Under the pieces are notes generated by a model that ran no database searches, was not told where the DNA came from, and worked only from the letters and a program-made list of their open reading frames with translations. Position numbers and translations under genes: made by a program. From Bacteroidales bacterium (GTDB lineage Bacteria; Bacteroidota; Bacteroidia; Bacteroidales; UBA932), in the NCBI GenBank assembly GCA_016293535.1, contig JAEDEB010000039.1:1-21388 (forward strand): a stretch of DNA of 21,388 nucleotides, read 5' to 3'. Shown one piece after another: positions 8,015 through 16,958 of the stretch. How positions within the stretch are numbered: position 1 is the stretch's first letter; each line of letters opens with the position of its first letter.

Positions 8015-9875
8015 CATTATACTTGGCGCACTGCTGGCTGCAGTACTCGCCTCAACCTGCTCCTGCAGGCCGGAATACACAATCCCTACGGGAGAACTTC
8101 CGGATGTGCCGGAAGGAGGAGTCGTGTGGCTTGACCTCACCCGTCTCAACAAATACAATCTCAAGGATACCACAGATGTGAAGAACCTCTGGGATGCCAT
8201 ACACATGACGGCAACACTCCAGGGCATAATCAACAGGGAAGAACCTTGCCTGTACCTCAATTATATAGAATCAGAGGGGCACAGGACGGACGAATACTGG
8301 TGGGACAAATTCTCAGCCCCGGGCGAATGGCTTTCAGGACGTCCTGTCGTGCGTATCGTGGACCCTGTCAAGGCCTGCGACATGTTCCGCGACCGTTTCA
8401 ACGGTCTGGTGGTATATGACCCCAAGGTTCCTGCCACCAGCTGTCTGGCCTCAACCGTCGCCGGCGTTGAAGACCTCGTCGCTGTAAGGTATGACCCGAC
8501 TCCGGGCAGCATCTACACAAGGATGATATCCCGCGGATACAAGGTAAAGATATGGCTCGTCAACAAGGACGGAAGTTCCAAGTTCTCCTCCAAGGCCGAG
8601 GCTTACCGCTGGGCGCTGGACAATTACCTCAAAAGAGGAAAGTGCTGTACCGAGTTCGCCGGGTACTATGTAGACCAGTTCTGGATGAAGAACCCTACCG
8701 CCACCATAAGCAACCACCATCTCCTCTCCAACCACGATTTCTTCGTAAGCAAGAAAGCCTTCTTCTTCGACCTCTCTCCTTGGTCTGACGAAGTGGCCAC
8801 GGACAACCCTGAGGGTTCCGTGGGCGAGGACGCAAGGCTTATGAAGGAAATGCTCCTTGAAATCTACAGGCGAAACGGCAACGGAGATGTCTTCTGCCAC
8901 ATAGGAGGTTTCCCGGCGTGGGCGAACAAGTATACCAACCACCAGCAGGTCGGCGGAGCCCACACCCCAGTCCAGACAGAGTGGAAATTCGCTGAAATCA
9001 TAGGTGAATACAATGCTTACAAGGATGCCGACGCCATAGTATACGGAGCAATGGCCAACGCTTCCTTCTGGCAGCATTACCCTCTTCAGGACAAATATCC
9101 CCAGAAATGGACTACCCGCGACCAGCTGAAGGCGAAAGGGTACATCAAGGCGGACGGCAGCGTGGATCTCAGCCGCAGATATGTGCTCCTGTATGTCGGC
9201 GACTACGATGCGGCATCGTGGATATACCAGACGACCCCGTCCATATTCGACGACCCGCAGAGGGGAAAAGTCCCGATGATGTGGAGCGTCTCACCTATAC
9301 TCTGCAGGCGTGCGCCTATGGCAATGCACTATATGTGGACCCATGCGACGGAGAACGACTATTTCGCCGCAGCTGACAACGGCGCCGGCTATCTCAACCC
9401 TGGCAGTCTCCAGTCGCCGCGCAAAATAAGCAATCTGCCTGACGGTATGGAACAGTGGGTTGCACATTGCAAACCTTGGTATGAGAAATGGGGAATCACC
9501 GTTACCGGGTTCATAATCGACGGCAACGCCAAGGGTATGAACGACGAAGGATTCAAGGCTTATTCGGAATTCTCCCCTAATGGAATCGTGCCGCAGAAAG
9601 TGCCGTCACTGGCTCTTCTCAGCAACGGAATGCCGGTTGTCCGCAGCGGGGGAAGTGCGGGAGCCGAAACCCCGGCCGAGGCAATCAAAATAATTAAGAA
9701 TGCCTGCAAGTCCCACACCGAGTTGCCGTTCTACTGGTTCAGGGCCGTGCTGAAAAAACCGTCCTGGTATGTAAGCGTAAAGGAAGGGCTGGAGGAACAG
9801 AGTCCGGAAATCGCCTGGATGAGCGGACCAGAATGGTTCGAGCTCATGAAGTATTACCTCGAACAGAAAAACTGA
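8001..9875 (+). CDS. GxGYxYP-family putative glycoside hydrolase lipoprotein
   Basis: Exported protein of 624 residues with a signal peptide and a Cys-rich end (STCSCRPE, residues 19-26) that probably serves as a lipobox, although the residue before either Cys is not textbook. The fold is assigned to the GxGYxYP family by its overall pattern: the N-terminal stretch with WDAIHMTATLQGIINRE, the middle YVLLYVGDYDAASW, and the diagnostic motif at 461-467. That motif reads GAGYLNP here, so the second tyrosine is Asn. The family is linked to sugar processing by genome context, and its reaction is not established to my knowledge. The start overlaps the SusD-type gene by 14 nt, and the stop overlaps the GH2 start by one base (ATGA-type junction at 9873-9877). 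It is therefore firmly in the PUL. Confidence 0.8.
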   Translation: MKAGNIILGALLAAVLASTCSCRPEYTIPTGELPDVPEGGVVWLDLTRLNKYNLKDTTDVKNLWDAIHMTATLQGIINREEPCLYLNYIESEGHRTDEYWWDKFSAPGEWLSGRPVVRIVDPVKACDMFRDRFNGLVVYDPKVPATSCLASTVAGVEDLVAVRYDPTPGSIYTRMISRGYKVKIWLVNKDGSSKFSSKAEAYRWALDNYLKRGKCCTEFAGYYVDQFWMKNPTATISNHHLLSNHDFFVSKKAFFFDLSPWSDEVATDNPEGSVGEDARLMKEMLLEIYRRNGNGDVFCHIGGFPAWANKYTNHQQVGGAHTPVQTEWKFAEIIGEYNAYKDADAIVYGAMANASFWQHYPLQDKYPQKWTTRDQLKAKGYIKADGSVDLSRRYVLLYVGDYDAASWIYQTTPSIFDDPQRGKVPMMWSVSPILCRRAPMAMHYMWTHATENDYFAAADNGAGYLNPGSLQSPRKISNLPDGMEQWVAHCKPWYEKWGITVTGFIIDGNAKGMNDEGFKAYSEFSPNGIVPQKVPSLALLSNGMPVVRSGGSAGAETPAEAIKIIKNACKSHTELPFYWFRAVLKKPSWYVSVKEGLEEQSPEIAWMSGPEWFELMKYYLEQKN

Positions 9876-12800
9876 TGAAGAATATATTCATATCTGCATT
9901 GACCTTCGGGCTCTTGGCCTTCAGCCCGATTGCCTTGGCGACCGGAACGGAGGTGGCGTCCGGATCGGAGGTGGCGTCCGTATCCACGCCGTTGAACAAC
10001 GGACATCGCAACTGGGTTCCGGAGACCGTCGGGCGGGGAAAATGCGTCCTTGAAAAGGGCATACTCGTGTCGAGGGACTCCTACGCCGTATTCGGCGAGT
10101 CCTGGATGACTGACTACCGTATGAGCTTCGAAGCTAGAGCTCCGAAAGATGCCGAGCAGGTCCAGATATGGGCGGGATTCCGCTGGAAGGACAGGTTTGA
10201 CCGCTATGTGGTCAGCCTCAAGGGAGGGCTTCTCGACGACGTTTACCTCGCAAGGATGGGCTATATGGGAGACGACAGTTTCCTCGGAGTGCGTCCCCTC
10301 GGCTTCCATCTTGAGCCTGGAGAATGGTATCGCCTCACGGTTGAGGTTTGCGGCTCCAGAATCAGGGTCTTCGTTGGAGACAATCCCTTACCTTATATAG
10401 ATGTGACCGATCCTCAGTCTTCCCACTGCCCGGCAGGACGAGTAAGCCTCGGAGGAAGCTGGATAGAGACAGAGTTCAGGAATCTCAGCATAGAACCTCT
10501 CCCTGCCGACTTTTTCGAAGGAGTCAGGAGGGAGGAAGTCAGTTTCCTGCCGAGCGAGGAGGAGCGTGAGGAACTGAGAAAGCAGATGAGGGCAAGCTAC
10601 TCCCCTATCAGGGTTGCTGAACTGGGGAAAGGCCGTACCGAAATAAGCCTTGACGGCAACTGGCTCTTCCAGCCGGGATATGAAAGCAGGGGCGACAACG
10701 GCTTTGCCACTGCCAGCGACGACTCCATGTGGCACGTACTCGAAGTCCCTTGCTTCTGGACCCCTATACGCATATGGCTTCATGGTGAGACTATGAACAC
10801 TCCGAACGGCCCAGAGTCGAAAGGCACCTCCGACACCTACTACCAGCAGGAAAGTGCCCGTTGCGACAGCCGCTCCTTCGACTGGAGAAAGACAGAGAGC
10901 GCCTGGTACAGGCAGTGGATTGAACTGCCTGACAATTTCGAAGGAAAGAAGGCAGTGCTCAACTTCGACGCCGTGGCAAAGGCTGCCCAGGTATATGTCA
11001 ACGGACAATACGCAGGCTCCCACATAGGAATGTTCGGAGACTTCTCCATAGACGCTACCTCCTATCTCCATAAGGGTATGAACCTCGTGGCTGTCAAGGT
11101 GATACGCAATGTTACAGAGGAGTCCGAGGGGGACGACGAAGTGGTCGATGTGGCAGTCAGCCTCCCTGTCACCCGCAGGATGCTCAACGACATCCCTCAC
11201 GGTTTTCATTACAGCTGCCCTCCTGCGGGAATATGGCAGCCGGTAAAACTCGTCATCAGCGACCCTCTCAAGATTGAGGACGTGTTCATCAAGCCTGATC
11301 TCGACGGCGCGAACTTCGACGTAAGCCTATCCAACCCCGCTGCGGAAAGATACGAATTCAGCACCCATATACGCAGCCGCCAGGACGGGAGCATACTCTA
11401 CAGCGGTGCTGTCCACAGCGGCTCAGAGGAGAACTTCAGTTTCTGCCTTGACGGTCTCGAGCCGCAGCTCTGGAGCCCCGACCATCCTAATCTCTACGAT
11501 TTCAGCTTCTCCGTCCGCAGCATGGACGGGACCGAAGCGGCAAAAGAGGACAAGCTGACAATATGCTCGGGATTCAGAACCTTCGAAGTAAGGGACGGCT
11601 TCTTCTACCTCAACGGGGTTCGCTACTGGCTCAGAGGCGGCAACCACATCCCTGCAGCCCTCCGTCCGGAGGACAAGAAACTCGCCGACACATTCATGCA
11701 ACTGATGAAACAGGGCCATATGGATGTAGTCCGCACCCACACTGCTCCGTGGAACGAACTATGGACCGATGCCGCCGACCGCAACGGAATCGCCGTTAGT
11801 CACGAAGGCGGATGGCCGTGGCTTATGATTCAGGGCGACATACCACCGGAGGAATCGCTGGAGATATGGAGACAGGAGGAGCTGGATATGGTACGGAAGT
11901 ACAGGAACCATCCGTCGATCATCTTCTGGACCGTCAACAACGAAATGAACTTCTACGAGTCCGATCCTGACCTGGAAAGGGCGAAAGACAAATACAGGGT
12001 CGTCTCCGACCTCGTTCAGCGCATTCGTGAAACCGACCCTACACGTCCCGTATGCTTCGATTCCAACTACCGTTCCCGCGGCAAGGTCGAGAAATTCGGA
12101 GCCGATTTCATGGCGAGCGTCGATGTCGGGGACATCGATGACATACACCAGTACTACAACTGGTACCACGACACCGTATTCCAGCAGTTCAACGGCGAAT
12201 TCCAGCAGGTCTGGAAGACTCCGGGGCGCTGCATAATCAGTCAGGAGCTGTCCACGGGCTATCCGAACAACGAGACCGGTCACCCTACCCGCGCCTATCA
12301 GATAACCCACCAGAACCCTATGTCCCTTGTCGGATACAAGGGCTACGACTGGGCTGACCCTGCATATTTCCTCGAAGCCATATCCTTCGGCACAGGGGAG
12401 TCCGCCGAGGCCCTGCGCAGGACCAACCCGGAGGCTGCCGGCTTCCTGCACTTTGCGCTGATGACCTGGTTCCGCCAGTGCTATGATGCAGAGAAGATCG
12501 AACCATATCCTGTATACCACGCCCTCGCCCGGGCACTCCAGCCTGTGCTAGTCAGCGCCGAACTCTGGGGACGTCACCAATGGGAAGGCGAAAAAATGAC
12601 GAACAGGATATGTGTGGTCAACGACCTCGAAAACGGAGAAACCATCAGGGATCTCACTCTCAGATGGGAAATAGTCTCGTCCGACAACAAGATACTCGCA
12701 TCCGGAGAAAGCGATGTACCTGATGTGGAAGGCTACGGAAGAGCATGGACAGAGCCTGAAATCATCCTGCCTGTCATCAATAAGGAAAGAGAAGACGCCC

Positions 12801-13546
12801 TTCTGAGGCTGAAACTCAGCGGAAAGGGAACTGACGGAAACAGGAAACAGCTCTCCGAAAACGAATACAAGCTTCTCATCTGCAGCAGGGCCTTCGCCCG
12901 GCACAGCGGAACCAAGTGCAAAGCCGGTCAGAAACTCATCGCTCTCGGAAAGGTCGACCAGCTTGACGAGGCCGGAATACGCTACAGGCAGGTAGGCCGC
13001 CTCGGAAAACCGTCAGGCAGGAATATCCTTGTCTGTGACGGCAATCTCCCGGAAGGAACAGCTGCCTCAGACCTGCGCAGATGGGTCGAAGATGGCGGAC
13101 GCCTTATCCTGCTTTATGACCCTAAATTCGAGAACAACTGTCCTGAAGCTGTGTTCCCTGAATACCTTACCGGCCGTATACGCGCCCGTCAGGGTGATAT
13201 CTGCTTTATGGAAAGAAACGAGGATCCTGTCTTCGACGGGATAGAGGAGATGGACATGCGCTACTTCAACGACAACACGCGCAGCCTTCCTCAGGCATGC
13301 AGCTATGCGCTCAAAACCATGCGATGCCCAGAGGTCGAGGAACTTGCCGGATATATGAACATACACGCATACATAGACGGAACTCCCGAAGCGAGGATGA
13401 ACAAGATTCGCGAGGAACGGGGATTCACCCTGTTGCGGATTAAATGCGGACGCGGATCTGCTTTTGTATCCACGCTGAGGACCGACAAGGCGGGCAGCGA
13501 CCCGGTAGCGGCGAAGCTGCTTGCTGCGCTGTGCAATGAACTGTAA
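9875..13546 (+). CDS. Secreted glycoside hydrolase family 2 enzyme with extra N- and C-terminal domains
   Basis: Predicted exo-glycosidase of 1223 residues acting outside the cytoplasm. The start at 9875 is chosen because it gives a clean Sec signal peptide (MKNIFISALTFGLLAFSPIALA); the frame opens 42 nt earlier inside the preceding gene. An N-terminal module (about 40-210) resembles a LamG or DUF1080-type beta-sandwich. GH2 sugar-binding and Ig-like domains (about 255-570) follow, with EISLDGNWLFQPG, VYVNGQYAGSHIGMF and GIWQPVKL. The TIM barrel carries the candidate acid/base Glu690 in NNEMNF and candidate nucleophile Glu791 in ISQELSTG. The C-terminal region (about 1030-1220) has DLRRWVEDGGRLILLYDP, like the glutamine-amidotransferase-fold domain found in some large GH proteins. 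GH2 covers beta-galactosidase, glucuronidase, mannosidase and others; the specificity is undecided. It is much longer than a plain GH2 enzyme. Confidence 0.9.
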   Translation: MKNIFISALTFGLLAFSPIALATGTEVASGSEVASVSTPLNNGHRNWVPETVGRGKCVLEKGILVSRDSYAVFGESWMTDYRMSFEARAPKDAEQVQIWAGFRWKDRFDRYVVSLKGGLLDDVYLARMGYMGDDSFLGVRPLGFHLEPGEWYRLTVEVCGSRIRVFVGDNPLPYIDVTDPQSSHCPAGRVSLGGSWIETEFRNLSIEPLPADFFEGVRREEVSFLPSEEEREELRKQMRASYSPIRVAELGKGRTEISLDGNWLFQPGYESRGDNGFATASDDSMWHVLEVPCFWTPIRIWLHGETMNTPNGPESKGTSDTYYQQESARCDSRSFDWRKTESAWYRQWIELPDNFEGKKAVLNFDAVAKAAQVYVNGQYAGSHIGMFGDFSIDATSYLHKGMNLVAVKVIRNVTEESEGDDEVVDVAVSLPVTRRMLNDIPHGFHYSCPPAGIWQPVKLVISDPLKIEDVFIKPDLDGANFDVSLSNPAAERYEFSTHIRSRQDGSILYSGAVHSGSEENFSFCLDGLEPQLWSPDHPNLYDFSFSVRSMDGTEAAKEDKLTICSGFRTFEVRDGFFYLNGVRYWLRGGNHIPAALRPEDKKLADTFMQLMKQGHMDVVRTHTAPWNELWTDAADRNGIAVSHEGGWPWLMIQGDIPPEESLEIWRQEELDMVRKYRNHPSIIFWTVNNEMNFYESDPDLERAKDKYRVVSDLVQRIRETDPTRPVCFDSNYRSRGKVEKFGADFMASVDVGDIDDIHQYYNWYHDTVFQQFNGEFQQVWKTPGRCIISQELSTGYPNNETGHPTRAYQITHQNPMSLVGYKGYDWADPAYFLEAISFGTGESAEALRRTNPEAAGFLHFALMTWFRQCYDAEKIEPYPVYHALARALQPVLVSAELWGRHQWEGEKMTNRICVVNDLENGETIRDLTLRWEIVSSDNKILASGESDVPDVEGYGRAWTEPEIILPVINKEREDALLRLKLSGKGTDGNRKQLSENEYKLLICSRAFARHSGTKCKAGQKLIALGKVDQLDEAGIRYRQVGRLGKPSGRNILVCDGNLPEGTAASDLRRWVEDGGRLILLYDPKFENNCPEAVFPEYLTGRIRARQGDICFMERNEDPVFDGIEEMDMRYFNDNTRSLPQACSYALKTMRCPEVEELAGYMNIHAYIDGTPEARMNKIREERGFTLLRIKCGRGSAFVSTLRTDKAGSDPVAAKLLAALCNEL
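9944..9979 (+). repeat. In-frame 18-bp tandem repeat coding GTEVAS-GSEVAS
   Basis: Two 18-bp units with one mismatch encode GTEVAS and GSEVAS at residues 24-35 of the GH2 enzyme, right after the predicted signal-peptide cleavage point. Like the repeat in the SusC-type gene, it would alter only the linker length if the copy number changed. Confidence 0.85.
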
Positions 13547-13552
13547 AATACT

Positions 13553-14738
13553 ATGGACAATATGAACAGAAGAATTATCCAGAATCTGGCACTGCTCCTT
13601 GCAATGACGGGATGCGCCCAGAGGGTCGAGGTCAACATACCGCCGGTCGAAACCCTCGTGATCAGCACGGAGGAGGTGACCGTTCGCGCGAATGAATCGT
13701 ATCCGCTGAGTATCAGTTTTTTACCTACGGGTACATCGTCGCCGGTGAAATGGACCTCGGAGAACGAGGAGATAGCGACCGTTTCGAGCATAGGCGTTGT
13801 CAGCGGTATTTCAGAGGGTACGACGGTCATCAATGCGGTTGCGGTGAGAAATCCCGGAGCCGGGACATCCTGTACCGTGACTGTGCTCCCGCCGAAGGAA
13901 CCGGACATTGCGGTAACTTCGATAAAGTTCTCTCAGGACAGCTGGCAGCTGGAGAAAGGCGCTACACTTGACCTCAGCAAACAGTACACTCTCCTGCCCG
14001 AGAATGCCACGAACAAGTCTGTCAAGTGGCAGAGTTCCAATACGGCAATCGCGATGGTCAACAGCGGAGGCATAGTGACCGGCATTTCCAAGGGAGAGAC
14101 CTCTATAAAACTCAGTGCCGATGACGGTTCGGAGGTATATGGAGTCTGCCGGATAAGCGTTACGGCGGAAGACGAAGGCGAAGGCGGAGAAGTGGGACCT
14201 ACACCGGATCCTGCACCCGACCCGCGCATTACAATGTTCGACTCCTGCGACAACCTCGAAGGCTTTACTGAAAACCCGGGTCATAGGACCGGAGTCTCGA
14301 TAGAAACGATAGGAAGGCAGCGGATACATCCAGAGAATCTGCGGAAGCGACGCTGAAATCTTCATACTCAGCCACGCCAATCCTATGGACTCGAAAATCA
14401 AGAACAAGTCGAAGGGACATCTGACCTTCTGGTTCTTCATCGACGACGCCGCAAAACTCAAGTCAAAAACTGCGGACGGCGGAAGGATAGAAATAAGTCA
14501 CAGCGGTTCTCCGCACCTCCAGTGCCTGAGTTGGCCGTCGAAGGAATGGATATCCGAGAAAGTGACTGACGGATGGAACTTCATAGACCTTCCTTTCTCC
14601 AAGAGCACTGAAATGACCCCGGATGACCCGTTCAACCCGCAGGGACCGAAGTACTTCAGGATATACTTCAACGGGCCGGCTTCCTCCACCGAGTTCGTCT
14701 ATGGACTTGATGCAGTCGGATTCTACGAAGAAGAATAA
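13553..14738 (+). pseudogene. Ig-like surface lipoprotein with C-terminal jelly-roll-like domain, split by a frameshift
   Basis: The first part, 13553-14356, encodes a lipoprotein signal (MNRRIIQNLALLLAMTGC; the Met at 13562 is an alternative start) and two Big_2 Ig-like modules at about residues 33-120 and 126-220. A Pro/Glu-rich linker and the beginning of a further domain (CDNLEGFTENPG) follow, before the frame runs out in unrelated residues. The rest continues in the next frame from about 14313 (EGSGYIQRICGSDAEIFILSHANPMDSK) to the stop at 14738. The join is supported by the neighbouring protein, which has CDDMQYMTKTDGAEIRT followed by KEGSGWFYREV at the same place. The net change equals one added or two (or five) missing bases near 14310-14318. 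The repaired protein would have about 395 residues and is a likely surface glycan-binding protein of the PUL. A sequencing or assembly error is an equal possibility. Confidence 0.75.
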
Positions 14739-14788
14739 AACACAAGTAACACATAATCAATCAACACAAAACCCTAATAATCAACAAA

Positions 14789-16915
14789 ATGAAAACAAGA
14801 AATCATCTGTACGCGTTGCTGGCGGCAATGGCTGTTGCAGCATGCACGGAACCGGTAAATCCTGAAAAACCAGACGGACCAGACGGTCCAGGAGAAACTC
14901 CGGTCTACACAACCACTCTCAAGTTTGCCGTTGCCGAAGGCGTAGGTATCAGCTTTGAGCTGAACGATGAAATCAGCGTCTTCAACGGAGTCGGAGAGGA
15001 AAGCAACACCCTCGCTGCCGGCTATGTATGTACCTCGATAAGCGACGGTGTAGCCGTATTCGAATTCGCTCCTGGCAACGGTGTTACTGAAATTGACAAG
15101 ACCCACAAGAAACTGGCAGCTGTCTTTCCTGCAATGCCGGGGAAAGAGGCCGACTACAGTAATAATTTTGCAAGAGTGGAATACAATGGTCAGGAATTGC
15201 TTTTCGGAGTCGGCACACCTGAGAATACCATAGTTTTACAGAAAGCCTGCGGAGCAATCGACGTCGTCCTGACCGGAGAGAGTTCAATAACTTCCATAGA
15301 ACTGAAGGGCACAGAAAATCTCACAGGTAACGGCTCTGTCGATTTCTCATCTCAGAAGGCTGTGCTCAGCATAGGAGAAGGCAATAATGCCATCAAGAAG
15401 GTATTCGAGCCTGCAGTAAACCTTACGCCGGAGGGTGTGGCTTTCCATTTCATCGTTCCGGCTGGAGAACAAGAGTACACCATTGTTGCAACAGACAGCA
15501 ACGGAGGCAGCATGGACCCTATCCAGACCAATATCAAGGTAGAGGTCGGGGAAGTCAAGACCATCAACGCCGCATACTTCGTCCCTACGAAAGTGACTGG
15601 CGTCGAAATTCCGAACGGTATTAGGCAGTACCTGCTCAAGGCCGGTGAAGCAATTGACGCCAAGGAGATTGTATCCGTGGTCCCTGCAGATGCCACCAAC
15701 AAGGGGCTGACCTTCTTAAGCGATAAGAGCGACGTTGCAAGCATTGACGACAACGGAATCATCACCGCAAAGGCTAAAGGTGACGCTCAGATAACTGTGT
15801 CATCCGCAGAGAACAGCGAATTCAGCATAACCTTGATAGTCAGGGTCGCTGATATCCCTGAGTTCGAGGAAGTCAAGACCAGCGCTCCTGCATATCTGCA
15901 TACCTGCGACGACATGCAGTACATGACCAAGACTGACGGTGCTGAGATCAGGACCGCTGGTCCGAAGGAAGGCAGCGGATGGTTCTACCGTGAGGTGAAC
16001 AAGCAGGCTGAATGGATGGTTGTCAGCAGGGTGACAGCTGTAGTGGACCCGGGCGTGATGTCACTTGTCCGCACCCATCTTGCATTCGATTTCAACCTCG
16101 TGCCTTACTCATTCAACAATCCTAAGGATCCTAATCAAGTTATCACCAACAATGCTCAGAAGCTCATCGGCAGACTTACTGCAAACAAGGGTAAGATCGA
16201 GCTCAGCCACGCCGGCGGCGGTGGAGCAAGCCAGCATCTCTACTGGTACACAAAGGGTGCCCTCGAGAACATCAAGGACGGATGGAATACTGTTGATCTT
16301 GCTCTGAAGGACGCGATGATTACTGACGGCTACTCCTTCAACCCTAAGGGTACCAACTGGTTCAGAATGTACATAGACGGTCCTGCAGCCCTTTATGACG
16401 AGTACCATTTCGGATTCGACGGCATCAGGCTCTATGAGGACTACACCTATGTAACCGACAAGGAGAAGACCTATTTCCACGACTTCACCAACGTCAATGG
16501 ATTCAATTCTCCATTCTACAGTGTGAAGGAGAAGGCTGTCGGAGATGCATGGAACGCAGGTGTGAACGTATTCTCAATCCAGCTCCAGGAGGCAGTCGAC
16601 ACCAAGGTAACCCAGGCTAAGGGACACCTCCACTTCAAGTTGTACATAAGCGACGTCAATGCATTCAATGACTATAGCGGTCAGCTTGAACTCTCCAGCA
16701 GCGGAACTTGCGACCAACAGGAGATATGCTGGCTCTGCAGTGAGTTCCTCAAGTACTGCCACAACGGATGGAACGACATCGTCCTCGACCTCAGCAGGTG
16801 CAGCGCCTATGCAGCGGACTTTGACCTGAGCAACCTCAACTGGTTCAGGTTATACAACCCTACCGCCTCCCCTGTAACTATTATGTTCAAGGACATCTAC
16901 CTCTTCAACGAGTAG
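14789..16915 (+). CDS. Surface lipoprotein: fimbrillin-like region, Ig-like domain and two copies of a novel C-terminal domain
   Basis: Exported lipoprotein of 708 residues (lipobox VAAC at about residue 19) and the last PUL gene. A Pro/Asp/Gly linker leads to a region (about 42-265) with a fimbrillin-like flavour: FELNDEISVFNG, AVFPAMPGK and FHFIVPAGEQEYTI. A Big_2 Ig-like domain follows (about 268-352: NKGLTFLSDKSDVASIDDNG, ITAKAKGDAQITV). Two copies of an unrecognised domain of roughly 150-185 residues follow, at about 362-552 and 556-708. Each has an HLxF strand, GxIELSxxG or GQLELSSSG, DGWNTVDL or NGWNDIVLDL, and NWFRMYIDGP or NWFRLYNPT, and ends in LYED or LFNE. The same domain ends the preceding broken gene. 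The position in the PUL suggests a surface glycan-binding protein; the function is inferred. Fifty nt separate it from the previous stop, with no promoter seen. Confidence 0.8.
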   Translation: MKTRNHLYALLAAMAVAACTEPVNPEKPDGPDGPGETPVYTTTLKFAVAEGVGISFELNDEISVFNGVGEESNTLAAGYVCTSISDGVAVFEFAPGNGVTEIDKTHKKLAAVFPAMPGKEADYSNNFARVEYNGQELLFGVGTPENTIVLQKACGAIDVVLTGESSITSIELKGTENLTGNGSVDFSSQKAVLSIGEGNNAIKKVFEPAVNLTPEGVAFHFIVPAGEQEYTIVATDSNGGSMDPIQTNIKVEVGEVKTINAAYFVPTKVTGVEIPNGIRQYLLKAGEAIDAKEIVSVVPADATNKGLTFLSDKSDVASIDDNGIITAKAKGDAQITVSSAENSEFSITLIVRVADIPEFEEVKTSAPAYLHTCDDMQYMTKTDGAEIRTAGPKEGSGWFYREVNKQAEWMVVSRVTAVVDPGVMSLVRTHLAFDFNLVPYSFNNPKDPNQVITNNAQKLIGRLTANKGKIELSHAGGGGASQHLYWYTKGALENIKDGWNTVDLALKDAMITDGYSFNPKGTNWFRMYIDGPAALYDEYHFGFDGIRLYEDYTYVTDKEKTYFHDFTNVNGFNSPFYSVKEKAVGDAWNAGVNVFSIQLQEAVDTKVTQAKGHLHFKLYISDVNAFNDYSGQLELSSSGTCDQQEICWLCSEFLKYCHNGWNDIVLDLSRCSAYAADFDLSNLNWFRLYNPTASPVTIMFKDIYLFNE

Positions 16916-16933
16916 TACCTGCCATCCCAGCTT

Positions 16934-16950
16934 GACCGGCTTGACCGGTC
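16934..16950. repeat. Short hairpin, GACCGG-CTTGA-CCGGTC
   Basis: A perfect 6-bp stem with loop CTTGA lies 19 nt after the stop of the last PUL gene. The CTTGA loop recurs in the element at 18218-18271. It could help end PUL transcription, although no T-tract follows. Confidence 0.7.
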
Positions 16951-16958
16951 ATCCCGTC

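Noticed and set aside
9833..9874. Earlier start for the GH2 enzyme inside the preceding gene
   Set aside because: It would put 14 residues in front of a clean signal peptide, and the ATG at 9875 makes a typical overlapping stop-start junction.
10388..11209. Long antisense open frame within the GH2 gene
   Set aside because: It is a shadow of a high-GC coding strand, with no recognisable motif. Other long antisense frames in the PUL were rejected for the same reason.
14306..14320. Programmed ribosomal frameshift in the first surface lipoprotein gene
   Set aside because: No classical slippery heptamer (X-XXY-YYZ) or strong downstream structure was seen, and the two halves encode one ordinary domain. 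Mutation or sequencing error is simpler.
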